In this document: positions 35,992 through 45,275 of the stretch, in pieces | How positions within the stretch are numbered: position 1 is the stretch's first letter | How the letters are laid out: the number at the start of each line of letters is the position of its first letter | From: Jiella marina | GTDB taxonomy: Bacteria > Pseudomonadota > Alphaproteobacteria > Rhizobiales > Rhizobiaceae | Reading direction: 5' to 3' | DNA length: 64,000 nucleotides | Assembly (NCBI RefSeq): GCF_024359545.1 | Contig: NZ_JAKQZG010000009.1 | Span: forward strand, 124,001 to 188,000 | The notes under the pieces: generated by a model | Databases searched by the model: none | Told to the model about the DNA's origin: nothing | Seen by the model: the letters and a program-made list of their open reading frames with translations, nothing else | Made by a program: the position numbers and the translations under genes

Positions 35992-38019
35992 ATGTTGTAT
36001 CAACTTTATGAATGGAATCACGCTGCGCTGACGCCGTTTCGTGCTGTCGCGGATGCTACCCGGCTGTTTTACCAGAACCCGCTCAATCCGCTGTCCCACA
36101 CCACGGCCGGGCGGTCGATGGCGGCCATGGCCGAATTGTTCGAACGCACGACGCGCGTCTACGGCAAGCCGGAATTCGGTCTCTACGAGACCTTCATCAA
36201 GGGCCAGCGTGTGCCCGTCACCGACAAGCCAATCCTCTCCAAGCCGTTCTGCGATCTCTTGCATTTCGAACGGGAACTGCCGAAGAATCACGGCAAGGAC
36301 CCGCGCATCCTGATCGTGGCACCCATGTCGGGACACTACGCCACGCTCCTGCGCGGCACGGTCGAAGCGCTCCTACCCTATGCCGAAGTCTACATCACGG
36401 ACTGGAAGGATGCGCGCACCGTTCCCCTGACCCTGGGCCGGTTCGATCTCGACGATTACGTCGACTACATCATCGACATGCTGCATGTCCTCGGGCCGGA
36501 CACCCATGTGATCGGCGTCTGCCAGCCCGCCGTTCCCGTTCTGATGGCGACGGCCGTGATGGAGGAGGACGAGGATCCCTGCGCCCCGGCCACCATGACG
36601 CTGATGGGCGGGCCGATCGACACGCGCATCAACCCGACCGCGGTCAACGATCTCGCCGAAGAGCGGGGGATCGACTGGTTCCGCGACAATGTCATCATGT
36701 CGGTGCCGTTTCCCCAGTCCGGCTTCATGCGGCAGGTCTATCCGGGCTTCCTGCAGCTCACCGGCTTCATGTCGATGAATCTCGACCGCCACGTGATCGC
36801 GCACAAGGATTTCTTCTGGCATCTGGTGAAGGATGACGGCGACTCTGCCGAAAAGCATCGGACCTTCTACGACGAATACAATGCGGTGATGGATTTGACC
36901 GCGGAGTTCTATCTCCAGACGGTGGAACACGTCTTCATCAAGCATTCCCTGCCGAAGGGCGAGATCACCCATCGCGGTCGGCGCGTCGACCTGACGGCCA
37001 TCAAGCGCACGGCACTTCTGACCGTCGAGGGCGAGAACGACGACATTTCCGGCGTCGGCCAGACCGAGGCCGCCCAGGACCTGTGCATCAACATTCCCGG
37101 CGAGAAGCGCGTCCACTACGTCCAGGCGAAGGTCGGCCATTACGGCGTCTTCAACGGCTCGCGCTACCGCGCCGAGATCTGCCCGCGTATCGTCGACTTC
37201 GCCCTGACCCATGGCACCACACACACCGGCGCCACGAAGCCGCGCGAAGACGCCAATGTCGACCATACGCCGCGGCGCATGGGCGCGTATGCGGAACGCG
37301 TCGCCAAGGCCGGCAAGCTGGGGCGCAACCTCTCGCAATCGGGCGACAGCGCTTTCGACGCCGCGGCCGGCCTGCCGAGCTTCAACGCCGCGATGAGCGT
37401 GATGACCGCGCCGGCCAAGGCGATGATGGAAGGCGCCATGGAGGCCACGAACTATTCGTTCGGTTCCTTCGCCGGCGGCAACAATGCCGGGTTCTCGGCC
37501 CCGATCGGGCTTCCCTTCCAGGCGAAGAAGCCGAACGGGACGGAAAGCTATCCGAGCGGTCCGAAGACGATGGAGGCCCAGCCGGCGCCGCAGCCTGAGC
37601 CGGAAGCCTCGGAGACCGCAACGCTCGAAACTCCCGCGGCGCTGAAGACCGAAGCTGTCGCTCCCGCCGAGCCCGGGAAGGCTCCAGCGACTCCAGCCGC
37701 CGCGAAATCCGCACCGGCATCGACCGAAGCGGCCAAGCCGGCGGAAAAGGCGAAGGCGCCCACTGCCGCCACCAAGACTGCGGAAAAGGCACCAGCCAAT
37801 GACGCAGGCAAGGAAGCCAAGAGCGAGGCGGCACCCGCGGAAGCCAAGTCAGCGCCAAAGCCTGCCGTAGACACGGCCAAGACCGCAGAGGACAAAGCCG
37901 AGAGCAAGCCGGCCGCCGCTGCGACGACAACCAAGGGCGCGACGCGCAGCACCAAGCCGCGCCGGCCGGCCCGCCGCAAGAGTCCGCAGTCGTCCGGCAC
38001 CGGCAGGCGGCGACATTGA
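35992..38019 (+). CDS. phaZ: Intracellular PHB depolymerase with Ala/Lys/Pro-rich tail
   Basis: A 675-residue protein. Residues 1-410 match intracellular polyhydroxybutyrate depolymerases (LYQLYEWNHAALTPFRAVAD, NPLSHTTAGRSMAAMAELFE). The lipase-like box holds a Cys nucleophile, Cys177 in IGVCQPAVP, as in Ralstonia PhaZ1. The catalytic Asp and His are expected in TVEGENDDISGVGQ and AKVGHYGVFNGSRY. Residues 430-525 contain a phasin-like Gly/Ala stretch. From about 527 to the end the protein is low-complexity Ala, Lys, Pro and Glu, closing with a strongly basic tail (STKPRRPARRKSP). Such a tail could bind DNA or the granule. It is terminated by a hairpin at 38090-38116. Confidence 0.92.
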   Translation: MLYQLYEWNHAALTPFRAVADATRLFYQNPLNPLSHTTAGRSMAAMAELFERTTRVYGKPEFGLYETFIKGQRVPVTDKPILSKPFCDLLHFERELPKNHGKDPRILIVAPMSGHYATLLRGTVEALLPYAEVYITDWKDARTVPLTLGRFDLDDYVDYIIDMLHVLGPDTHVIGVCQPAVPVLMATAVMEEDEDPCAPATMTLMGGPIDTRINPTAVNDLAEERGIDWFRDNVIMSVPFPQSGFMRQVYPGFLQLTGFMSMNLDRHVIAHKDFFWHLVKDDGDSAEKHRTFYDEYNAVMDLTAEFYLQTVEHVFIKHSLPKGEITHRGRRVDLTAIKRTALLTVEGENDDISGVGQTEAAQDLCINIPGEKRVHYVQAKVGHYGVFNGSRYRAEICPRIVDFALTHGTTHTGATKPREDANVDHTPRRMGAYAERVAKAGKLGRNLSQSGDSAFDAAAGLPSFNAAMSVMTAPAKAMMEGAMEATNYSFGSFAGGNNAGFSAPIGLPFQAKKPNGTESYPSGPKTMEAQPAPQPEPEASETATLETPAALKTEAVAPAEPGKAPATPAAAKSAPASTEAAKPAEKAKAPTAATKTAEKAPANDAGKEAKSEAAPAEAKSAPKPAVDTAKTAEDKAESKPAAAATTTKGATRSTKPRRPARRKSPQSSGTGRRRH

Positions 38020-38089
38020 GCGACCGCGCGCTGCCAATGAAGATGTGAGAGCACCGCTTTCGAGCGGAGACGAAGGCAGAGTTCGAAAG

Positions 38090-38124
38090 GCGGCGACTGA
38101 GGCGTTCAGTCGCCGCTTCCTTTT
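38090..38124 (+). terminator. Terminator between phaZ and trmD
   Basis: GCGGCGACTGA (38090-38100) pairs perfectly with TCAGTCGCCGC (38106-38116) around a five-base loop, followed by TTCCTTTT. It fits phaZ termination and overlaps the trmD stop codon on the other strand, where it could also slow convergent transcription. Confidence 0.7.
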
Positions 38125-38804
38125 GCAGCCAGCAGATCGGGCCGACGTTCGCGCGTGATGCGCTCGGCCTCGGCGCGGCGCCAGCGCTCGACGGCGCCGT
38201 GATCGCCGGAGGCAAGAACGTCCGGAATGCGTTGCCCTTCCCACTCTGCCGGTCGCGTGTAGTGGGGATGTTCGAGAAGCCCCTCCTCGAAGCTCTCCGT
38301 CTCCCCGGACAGCGTGTTCCCCATCACGCCGGGAAGCAACCGGATCACCGCATCGAGCAGCACCAACGCGGCGATTTCCCCGCCCGACAGCACATAGTCG
38401 CCGATCGAGACTTCCGTCAGATTCCGCCCTTCGATGACCCGCTCGTCGACGCCCTCGAAACGGCCGCACAGGATCACGGCGCCCGGCCCCGCCGCGAGTT
38501 GCCGCACGAATCCTTGCGTGAGCGGGCGTCCCCGCGGGCTCATCAGGAGCCGTGGCCTCGTGTCCGCCGCGGGCGAAGCCGCATCGATCGCTTCGGCCAG
38601 GACATCGGCCCGCAACACCATGCCGGCTCCGCCGCCTGACGGCGTATCGTCCACCGCGCGATGACGGCCACGGCCGAAATCCCGAATCTGCCGGGTTTCG
38701 AGGCGGACATCGCCTCGCTCCAGCGCCCGCCCCGCGAGCGATATGCCGAGTGGACCCGGAAACATTTCGGGATAGAGCGTCAGAACCGTCGCGTGAAACG
38801 CCAT
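38106..38804 (-). CDS. trmD: tRNA (guanine-37-N1)-methyltransferase
   Basis: A 232-residue SPOUT methyltransferase that makes m1G37 in tRNAs, preventing frameshifts. Motifs: [20 protein letters not shown] at the N-terminus, [18 protein letters not shown] (G37 pocket), [18 protein letters not shown], the knot loop [15 protein letters not shown], and [20 protein letters not shown]. The frame continues 10 residues upstream, but the ATG at 38804 is the family start. It lies seven bases after the ABM gene and belongs to a rimM-ABM-trmD operon. Confidence 0.96.
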   Translation of the reverse strand: MAFHATVLTLYPEMFPGPLGISLAGRALERGDVRLETRQIRDFGRGRHRAVDDTPSGGGAGMVLRADVLAEAIDAASPAADTRPRLLMSPRGRPLTQGFVRQLAAGPGAVILCGRFEGVDERVIEGRNLTEVSIGDYVLSGGEIAALVLLDAVIRLLPGVMGNTLSGETESFEEGLLEHPHYTRPAEWEGQRIPDVLASGDHGAVERWRRAEAERITRERRPDLLAAKGSGD

Positions 38805-38811
38805 GGGACGC

Positions 38812-39114
38812 CTAGCCGAGTGGCTCGACCGCACCGGCCTCGATCACGCTCAGTTCACGCTTGAGGATCGTGACCCCGGAGAGGACCTTGTGCCAGTCGG
38901 CGATGTGCGGCGCACGGGCATGGGCATCGAGATCGGCGCGCGTATCCCATTCCTCGTAGATGCGCACGAGGCCAGGTTCCAGAAGGTCTTCGGCAAAGGA
39001 ATAGACACGGCAGCCCGTCTCCTTGCGCGTTTCCGTCAGCACGGTCCTGGCCGCGTCGCGGACACTGGCAAGATCTTCCGGGCTCAAGCGCAGGGTGCCC
39101 GCAACGATGATCAT
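38812..39114 (-). CDS. Antibiotic biosynthesis monooxygenase (ABM) domain protein
   Basis: A 100-residue dimeric alpha/beta-barrel protein of the ABM/quinol monooxygenase-like family ([60 protein letters not shown]). YgiN-type members act on quinols or small aromatics; the substrate here is unknown. A strong GAGGAGG lies inside the end of rimM, nine bases before the ATG. It sits three bases after rimM and seven before trmD, so it is co-expressed with the tRNA/ribosome genes. Confidence 0.88.
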   Translation of the reverse strand: MIIVAGTLRLSPEDLASVRDAARTVLTETRKETGCRVYSFAEDLLEPGLVRIYEEWDTRADLDAHARAPHIADWHKVLSGVTILKRELSVIEAGAVEPLG

Positions 39115-39117
39115 GGC

Positions 39118-39717
39118 CTATTCCTCCTCATTCCTGTCCTGCGAGGGCGCGACCCGCGCCGCTTCGACCGATCTCCGCTCGTCCTCGACATCTTCTTCAT
39201 CCTCCCCGGCAGCAAGGCCTGCCGCGACCGGGTCGACCGTCAGGACTCCGGCCTCGACGTCGAGGGCGGGGACGGCGGCTTCGGAAAACGGGATCATCAC
39301 CGTCGCGCCTTCGGGTGGCGCGATCTCCAGGATGTCGCCGGCACCGAAATTGTGGACGGCGACCACCTCGCCGATGGTCTCGCCGGCGGCCGTCGAAGCC
39401 ACCAGACCGACGAGATCCTCCAGATAGAATTCTTCATCGTCTTCGGTCTCGGGAAGCACCGCGCGGTCGACGAAGAGCTCGGTCCCGTTCAGCCTTTCGG
39501 CATGGTTGCGGTCGCCCACCTCTTCGAACCGGACCAGAAGCACGTTCTTTTGCGGCCGGGCGGCCTTCACCGTGTAACGGTTTCCCTTGGCGTCGAAGAG
39601 CGGACCGTAGGCACTGAAGGCCTCCGGCTCTTCGGTAAAGGAGCGCACGCGGCACTCTCCGCGAATGCCATGGGCGCCGCCGATGACGGCCATGAGGATA
39701 GGATTTTCCAGCGTCAC
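39118..39717 (-). CDS. rimM: 16S rRNA processing protein RimM
   Basis: A 199-residue ribosome maturation factor that binds S19 and assists assembly of the 30S head. The N-terminal RimM barrel (LMAVIGGAHGIRGECRVRSF, VKAARPQKNVLLVRFEEVGD) is followed by a PRC-barrel domain (EFYLEDLVGLVASTAAGETI, VMIPFSEAAVPALDVEAGVL). The acidic C-terminal tail of about 30 residues is longer than usual. The start is GTG at 39717. The rpsP and rplS genes that usually flank rimM-trmD are not present here. Confidence 0.95.
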   Translation of the reverse strand: MTLENPILMAVIGGAHGIRGECRVRSFTEEPEAFSAYGPLFDAKGNRYTVKAARPQKNVLLVRFEEVGDRNHAERLNGTELFVDRAVLPETEDDEEFYLEDLVGLVASTAAGETIGEVVAVHNFGAGDILEIAPPEGATVMIPFSEAAVPALDVEAGVLTVDPVAAGLAAGEDEEDVEDERRSVEAARVAPSQDRNEEE

Positions 39718-39831
39718 GCCGCTCGCCGACCGTTCTCGATGGGATCTTCTGCCCTAGACATGGACGGGCAGATACAGGAGGCGACGAGCGCTCGGCAAGG
39801 TCTCCGTGAGCGGCGATCCCGGACCGAGCGG

Positions 39832-41343
39832 CTATTGCACCGATGAGGAGGCGGAGGCCGTCCCGCTGTCGGCGCGCTTGGCGTAGTGCCTGCGCTTTTC
39901 GGCGTACATGTTCTCGTCGGCGCGGATCACCGCATCTTCCAGCCGTTCGCCGTCCTTCGCCGTGGCGAGTCCGAAGGAAAAGGACAGGCGGGCATTGCTG
40001 TAGAACTGGTTGTTGACCTCCACGAGTTCCTGAAGCTCGGCCACCATTTGCCGGCCTTCCGCCAGCGTGCTTCCCGGCATCAGAACGGCGAATTCGTCGC
40101 CGCCGATGCGCGCCACGGTCGCCGGCTTCTTGACGCCTTCCTTGAACACTTCGCTCGCGCGCCTGAGCAGCGCGTCACCGGCGGCATGGCCCATCGTGTC
40201 GTTGGCCGCCTTCAGCCCGTCGAGATCGGCAATGACGATCGTCACCGGCGAAGGCCCCTTGCGCTCCAGACGATTGAGCTCGTCGACGAAGAAGGAGCGG
40301 TTGTAGAGCTTGGTCAGAATGTCGTGCTTGCCGAGGAATTCGAGATAGGCCTCGGCCTTCTTGCGCGCCGTGATGTCGGTCAGCGCGACCTGCACCAGGG
40401 ACCAGTCGTCCTCGCACCCAGGGAATACCGAGAACTGCAGGTGCACATGAAGCTCTTCACCCGACAGCGAATAGTTCACCACCTCGCGCTGCTGGAAGAG
40501 CTTGCCGTTCCACAGATCGATGAGCTGTTCGCGGAAGGGCTGTTCCATGTTGTCGCGAAACACCTCGCCGATCCGGCGCAGAAGCATCTCCTTGCTGGGT
40601 GCCTCGAATAGTTCGAGCGTGTGGCGATTGACGTCGATGATCCGGATCTCGCTCATGCAGCGGCGAACGAATTCGGGATGCACATCGGTGAAGGTGCGGA
40701 AATCGACGACGCCGCTTGCGCGCACCCCATCGATCAGTTCCTTCACGGTCGAGAAGTCTTCCACCCAGAGCGAGATCGGCGAGTGTTCGAACAAGCCGCG
40801 GGCGAAGTTCTCCTTGTCGGCCAGACGACGGCGTTGCTCGACATGCTCGGTGATGTCCTCGGTGGAAATCAGCACCCGGCTCCAGTCATCCTCGTAATCG
40901 GGCAGGATGCGGGCCTTGAGCTGGACCTCCCGGCGCTGGCCGGACAGCGTGTAGTTGACGGCCTGGCTTTCGAAGCCGGTGGCTCCGTCCCAGAGCTGGC
41001 AGAGCTCCCCGATATGGGTGGAGAACATCTCACGAGAGAAGATGACACCGAGATTGGCCGTCAGTTCGTCGAAATCGGCGGCCTCGAACAGTTCGAGCGT
41101 GGGACCGTTGACCGCCAGGATGCGGATGGCATGGGCCGCCTCTTCGACCAGATCCGGCCGGGCTTCGAGATGCTCGCGCAGGGAGACGACACCTTCCGCC
41201 CGCCACCGATCCATCAGGGCTTTCACGCCGCTGTAATCTTCGAGCCAGAGGGGGAGCGGAGCGAGTTCGAATACGCCGCCCTTCGATGAAGACTCGTCGA
41301 GCAAAGCTTCCAGGGGAAGTGCCTCAGATGACAGGGTGTCCAT
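39832..41343 (-). CDS. PAS-PAS-GGDEF diguanylate cyclase
   Basis: A 503-residue cytoplasmic protein. Two related PAS-like sensory domains, about residues 20-165 and 175-320, each begin with a stretch such as PLWLEDYSGVKALMDRWRAE or SLWVEDFSTVKELIDGVRAS and end in an ITEH/ITAR transition. They are internal duplicates. The GGDEF domain (340-490) has an intact ARIGGDEFAVL and should make c-di-GMP. An RxxD inhibitory site is not seen upstream of GGDEF. The frame extends 165 residues upstream without similarity; GGAGG before the ATG at 41343 supports the shorter protein. It has no membrane segment. Confidence 0.88.
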   Translation of the reverse strand: MDTLSSEALPLEALLDESSSKGGVFELAPLPLWLEDYSGVKALMDRWRAEGVVSLREHLEARPDLVEEAAHAIRILAVNGPTLELFEAADFDELTANLGVIFSREMFSTHIGELCQLWDGATGFESQAVNYTLSGQRREVQLKARILPDYEDDWSRVLISTEDITEHVEQRRRLADKENFARGLFEHSPISLWVEDFSTVKELIDGVRASGVVDFRTFTDVHPEFVRRCMSEIRIIDVNRHTLELFEAPSKEMLLRRIGEVFRDNMEQPFREQLIDLWNGKLFQQREVVNYSLSGEELHVHLQFSVFPGCEDDWSLVQVALTDITARKKAEAYLEFLGKHDILTKLYNRSFFVDELNRLERKGPSPVTIVIADLDGLKAANDTMGHAAGDALLRRASEVFKEGVKKPATVARIGGDEFAVLMPGSTLAEGRQMVAELQELVEVNNQFYSNARLSFSFGLATAKDGERLEDAVIRADENMYAEKRRHYAKRADSGTASASSSVQ

Positions 41344-41715
41344 GAGCGCCTCGACCTCCAGATTTTTGCGGCATGTGCCAACGTTGTCGCGACGCGAATC
41401 ACGGCCGCCGCGGCGGAAATTTAGGTTCGAATGCTTACTAACAGGTTGCAAAGCGCATCGGTTATGTAAACAGTTTAATAAATTTTCCTTGTCCCTGCCC
41501 GACGCTTTTCCGCAACGTTGAAGCGATTCAGGACTCGATTTGCCGTCTTCGAGCGCGGCGCACTCGACCAATGTCCGCGACCGGGACGATTCGTTCGGGC
41601 TGAGAGCACGTTCTTCCCTTACGGCATGGAACGTCATATCCTCATGGCAGGCTGGGTGGCGTTGTCTTTGACCCGGCAGCTTTGCCTTTGACGACAATCT
41701 TTGAGAGTGGGCTCG
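41344..41715. other. 372-base divergent gap
   Basis: Separates the diguanylate cyclase (minus) from the envelope gene cluster (plus). An AT-rich stretch at about 41460-41490 is the likeliest promoter zone. No convincing coding gene, repeat or hairpin is seen. Confidence 0.45.
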
Positions 41716-43449
41716 ATGCGGCTTTCTGACATGCCAGATGCCGGGTGCGAAACGTCGATGCTTGGCGCGAACGGATCTGCGTCCCGCGGGCCTGAGGCCA
41801 AAGATGCGGCCCATCATGCTCAGGCGAACCTGATTCACCTCGTGGTGAGCCTCTTCATTGTCGCGGCCTGGGCTCTGTCAGCAGCCTCGGCCGCGGCCGG
41901 CGAATTCCGTCTGGTGCGTGAGCAATTCAGCGCAACGCGATCCGAACCGCTGATCCTGTTATCAGGACCGATCGAGAAGGGTGACGCCGAGCGGCTCGCC
42001 GCATTGATCGACGAGGTCTGTGCGAGTCGCGAGTGCGACTATCAGAATACCGCGGCCATGCTGAGCCTGAACAGCCCGGGCGGCTCGTTCACCGAAGGGA
42101 TCGCGCTGGCCGAGACCATGCGCGAGAAACAGGTTGCGAGCATCGTCGAGAACGGCAGCCTATGCCTGTCGGCCTGCGCGCTCGCCTGGCTCGGCGGGTC
42201 GAGCTTCCATCCGACCGGCGGCGTCGGCACCTATATCGACCGCTATGTCGAGCCGGACGGGCAGATCGGCTTCCACTCGCCCTACCTCTCCGACGCGGCG
42301 ATTGCCGCCTTGCCCGAGGAGGAACGCCTGGGCACCCAGGCGACCGGCCTGCGGCTCGGCATTTCGAAGATGGTGCGGTTTCTCGCGAGCTTCGGCGTCG
42401 ATCCTCTGGTCATCGACCGGATCGTCGCCATGGGTCCGGACGAAGTGATGACGATCGAGACCGTGGCCGATGTGGTGGCATTCAGGGGCGAGCTGCCACC
42501 GGTGCCGGTTTCGACCCTCGGCTTCGACCGTCGGGCGATCACGTACAATGTCTGCCTGAAGCTCCTTGCGCACCATAACGGCACTGATCTCGACGCGCCG
42601 AGCAATCTGGAGTCATCCTATGGGGAAGCGCAGACCGGCAAGACCAGGAGCGGCGAGGCTTTCCTGGGCTTCGAGATTTCGGACAGGCCATTGACGATCG
42701 CCTTTTGCGGCGCCAACGCATCCCAGGCCATTCCATCTGACGACTTCACGATCTCGCTGGCGCGCATGGCCTGGAAGGACGATGTGAGCGAAACCTATAC
42801 GGAGCCCTTCACGAACTTCGTCTTTTCCAAGGTCGGCTGGAACCAGGCCGCCTATGACGGTCAACGCGCGACCCAAAGCATCCTGCGACTGACGCCAATG
42901 GTTTCCTGGCTGTTGCCGAAGCAGATGCGGCTTGCGGATCTGCCGGGACCCGTGCGTGCCGCCATAGAAGCGGACAAGAGAGGCATCGCAGCGCGCCCGA
43001 CGCCGCAACTCACTCGCGGCCCGGCAGCAACGCCTCCCCGCACCGCCGACTTCTCGCGCCTCCGCGCGGCCGTGATTTCAGACGCCGTGCCGACGATCGA
43101 GGACCAGAGCCGAAGGCTGTACCGATTCGGCGATCTCGACGTGGAGGTCACCGTGGGTTCGTTTTCGCTTTACAGCACTGAAGCGGCGCGTCGCGACAGG
43201 CTGAACCAGCGGCTGCTCACCTATAACAAACACTTCGACGATTCCTTCGTTTATTCCGGTGTCGAGGCCGACCGCCAGAGCGGCTTCTACAATTTCGCAC
43301 TTCTCGATGGCGACGCCACAGCCGTTGTCCGGATCGGCTTTGCGCTCGGGGCCGATGGCCGCGCCACGCAGGAAGCTCAGAGACTCATCGGCCAGATCGC
43401 ATGCTCGGCGCGGTTCGGGGCGGCCGGTTTACCTTGCGCCAAGAAATGA
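41716..43449 (+). CDS. Periplasmic ClpP-like serine protease (COG3904 type)
   Basis: A 577-residue exported protein. A hydrophobic segment (LIHLVVSLFIVAAWALSAAS) near residue 45 acts as signal or anchor. The next 200 residues form a ClpP/crotonase-fold protease domain: AMLSLNSPGGSFTEGIALAE (oxyanion region), then SLCLSACALAWLGG with the likely nucleophilic Ser, then a His in QIGFHSPYL. The C-terminal 300 residues are unassigned. It heads a three-gene cluster of exported proteins. A TTG at 41701 is an alternative start; the ATG at 41716 is used. Confidence 0.75.
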   Translation: MRLSDMPDAGCETSMLGANGSASRGPEAKDAAHHAQANLIHLVVSLFIVAAWALSAASAAAGEFRLVREQFSATRSEPLILLSGPIEKGDAERLAALIDEVCASRECDYQNTAAMLSLNSPGGSFTEGIALAETMREKQVASIVENGSLCLSACALAWLGGSSFHPTGGVGTYIDRYVEPDGQIGFHSPYLSDAAIAALPEEERLGTQATGLRLGISKMVRFLASFGVDPLVIDRIVAMGPDEVMTIETVADVVAFRGELPPVPVSTLGFDRRAITYNVCLKLLAHHNGTDLDAPSNLESSYGEAQTGKTRSGEAFLGFEISDRPLTIAFCGANASQAIPSDDFTISLARMAWKDDVSETYTEPFTNFVFSKVGWNQAAYDGQRATQSILRLTPMVSWLLPKQMRLADLPGPVRAAIEADKRGIAARPTPQLTRGPAATPPRTADFSRLRAAVISDAVPTIEDQSRRLYRFGDLDVEVTVGSFSLYSTEAARRDRLNQRLLTYNKHFDDSFVYSGVEADRQSGFYNFALLDGDATAVVRIGFALGADGRATQEAQRLIGQIACSARFGAAGLPCAKK

Positions 43450-43558
43450 CGGCCGGCAGCCTGTCCGCATGCCGCCAAGCTTGATCAATGACCGATCTCG
43501 GGTTTCCAATACGCTGACGGACGAATTCGCGTATCGAGATCAAAAAAGGGGAGGCCAG

Positions 43559-45256
43559 GTGGTCCAGAACAACGATGCCGCCACGTCGAAGAGCCGGATC
43601 GGCCGAGGTGAGGCGCGCCGGATGCTATCCGCCGTGATAATGCTGGTCCTTTCGGCACCGCTCGTCGCAGGCGTCAACGGCACGGCCCGTGCCCAGGGGA
43701 CTGACGACACCCTTGCCCTGATCGAGGACCGGCTGCAGAACACGGTCGCCGACATTCTCACCCGCAATTGCATCGGACCGGGCGAGCCGCGGCCCTTCAC
43801 GGTGACCTTCTACGGCCTGCCCTTCACCGACCCGCATTTTTCCCAGAACGATCGCGAGCGTATCAATCAGACCGTGCTGACCGGCCTGCGCGAGGCACGG
43901 CGTGTCTCGATCGACGTCAGCGCGGCCGAGAACGCCGGCGCCCTCGCTCCGATCTCCGGGCAGGATGCCAGCGACCGCACCGCTCTCGCCAACGCGCTCT
44001 CCCGCCTGGGCTCCTCGACCCTGCCGATCGTCCTCAAGGCGACGCGCCCGGAGCCGAACATCGCCCGTCTCGACATGGCGGTCTTCGCACGCGGCGCCGA
44101 GGGCGCCTATGGCTGCAACCGCTCGATCACCTTCAATCTCGATCTCGGCACGCTGGAGCCGGTTCGCGACAGCCGCGGCTTCAGGGATTACGTCACCCTC
44201 GACGGCGCCTATGGAATGGCGCTCGACAGCCTCGCGCCAAGGCTGAAAGGCGTCACCGGCATCTGGCTCGACACGCAGACCGACAACAGCTGCCCCTATA
44301 TCTCGCGGGCGGTTTCCCGTTTCGAAGACGCCTATTACGGCAACGGCCAGGTCAATTTCTCGGCCGGCCTGACCGACCGCAACCTGCCGGACTTCCTTCT
44401 CGAAGAGCCCGGCGAGGGCGACGGCGCAGCCACGCTGGCGCTCAAGTACAGCGTTCCCGAAGGTGTGGAGAATACGCTCGATCTTCTCGTCTCGCTGACC
44501 GCGAAGGGTCGCGTCCTGTCGCGCCAGCGCTTTTCCGTGGCCGCGGAGACGCAGGATCTCGATGCCTGTCGGCCGGCGCCGGCAACGGCCGATGCGACAC
44601 CGGTCGACGGCGGCGAAGTCCCGCCCACCGATCCCCAGAACGCCGCCGACACGGGTCAGGCCGGGGACGGCGCCGACCGGGTCGCGAGCACGGGCAATCC
44701 GGATGAGCCGGGTGGTGCGCCCGACGTGGCGCGGGACGGAACCGTCAACTCCGTGCCGCAGCCGATCGACGATCCGGACGCCACAGAACCGGGAGAGGAT
44801 CTGGCCACGCTCGATCAGTCCTCGGCGCCGGCCTGTCAGGAACGCGGCGAGATCCTCGACTTCACCGTCGGGCCCCGGATCGCCCGGACCGGCGACCGGC
44901 TTTCGCTGCGGGGCCTCGTCCGCCAATGCCAGCCGGTCTTCTTCGCCTATGCCTCCGGCAAGGTGACGCCGGTTCCCTTGCGGATCTTCGAACTTGGATC
45001 ACAGCCTTCCGGCGCGATCTCCTATGAATCCTCGCCGGAGACGAAGATCAAGCTCTACCTCGAAGAGCAGGATCCCGTCGGCCTGAACAAGATCGTGCTG
45101 TTCTGTTCGAGCTGTGTGGTCAATCCCGCTCAGAGCGATCTGGTCGAATGGCTGCGCGGCGTCCGGGACAGGCTTGCGAGTGACCAGCGCTCCGGGGCTG
45201 CGACGCTTCCGAACGGGGTGGGCTATGCCTTCGGCTCGGTCGAAAAGGTCAATTGA
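43559..45256 (+). CDS. Secreted protein of unknown function
   Basis: A protein of about 565 residues. After a signal segment (MLSAVIMLVLSAPLVAGVNG), two beta-rich parts are joined by an acidic Pro/Asp/Gly linker of about 100 residues. The C-terminal part contains CSSC near residue 520. No family is recognised. The start is uncertain: GTG at 43559 follows GGGGAGG closely and gives a basic n-region, while ATG at 43622 also has a GAGG upstream. It lies between the ClpP-like gene and the OmpA-family gene on the same strand, 19 bases before the latter. Confidence 0.65.
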   Translation: MVQNNDAATSKSRIGRGEARRMLSAVIMLVLSAPLVAGVNGTARAQGTDDTLALIEDRLQNTVADILTRNCIGPGEPRPFTVTFYGLPFTDPHFSQNDRERINQTVLTGLREARRVSIDVSAAENAGALAPISGQDASDRTALANALSRLGSSTLPIVLKATRPEPNIARLDMAVFARGAEGAYGCNRSITFNLDLGTLEPVRDSRGFRDYVTLDGAYGMALDSLAPRLKGVTGIWLDTQTDNSCPYISRAVSRFEDAYYGNGQVNFSAGLTDRNLPDFLLEEPGEGDGAATLALKYSVPEGVENTLDLLVSLTAKGRVLSRQRFSVAAETQDLDACRPAPATADATPVDGGEVPPTDPQNAADTGQAGDGADRVASTGNPDEPGGAPDVARDGTVNSVPQPIDDPDATEPGEDLATLDQSSAPACQERGEILDFTVGPRIARTGDRLSLRGLVRQCQPVFFAYASGKVTPVPLRIFELGSQPSGAISYESSPETKIKLYLEEQDPVGLNKIVLFCSSCVVNPAQSDLVEWLRGVRDRLASDQRSGAATLPNGVGYAFGSVEKVN

Positions 45257-45275
45257 AATGAAGGGAGACTTGTCG

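Noticed and set aside
39832-41838. Longer reading of the diguanylate cyclase with 165 extra N-terminal residues
   Set aside because: The extra part is Arg/His/Ser-rich without similarity, crosses the divergent promoter region and overlaps the start of the next gene; a GGAGG supports the shorter start.
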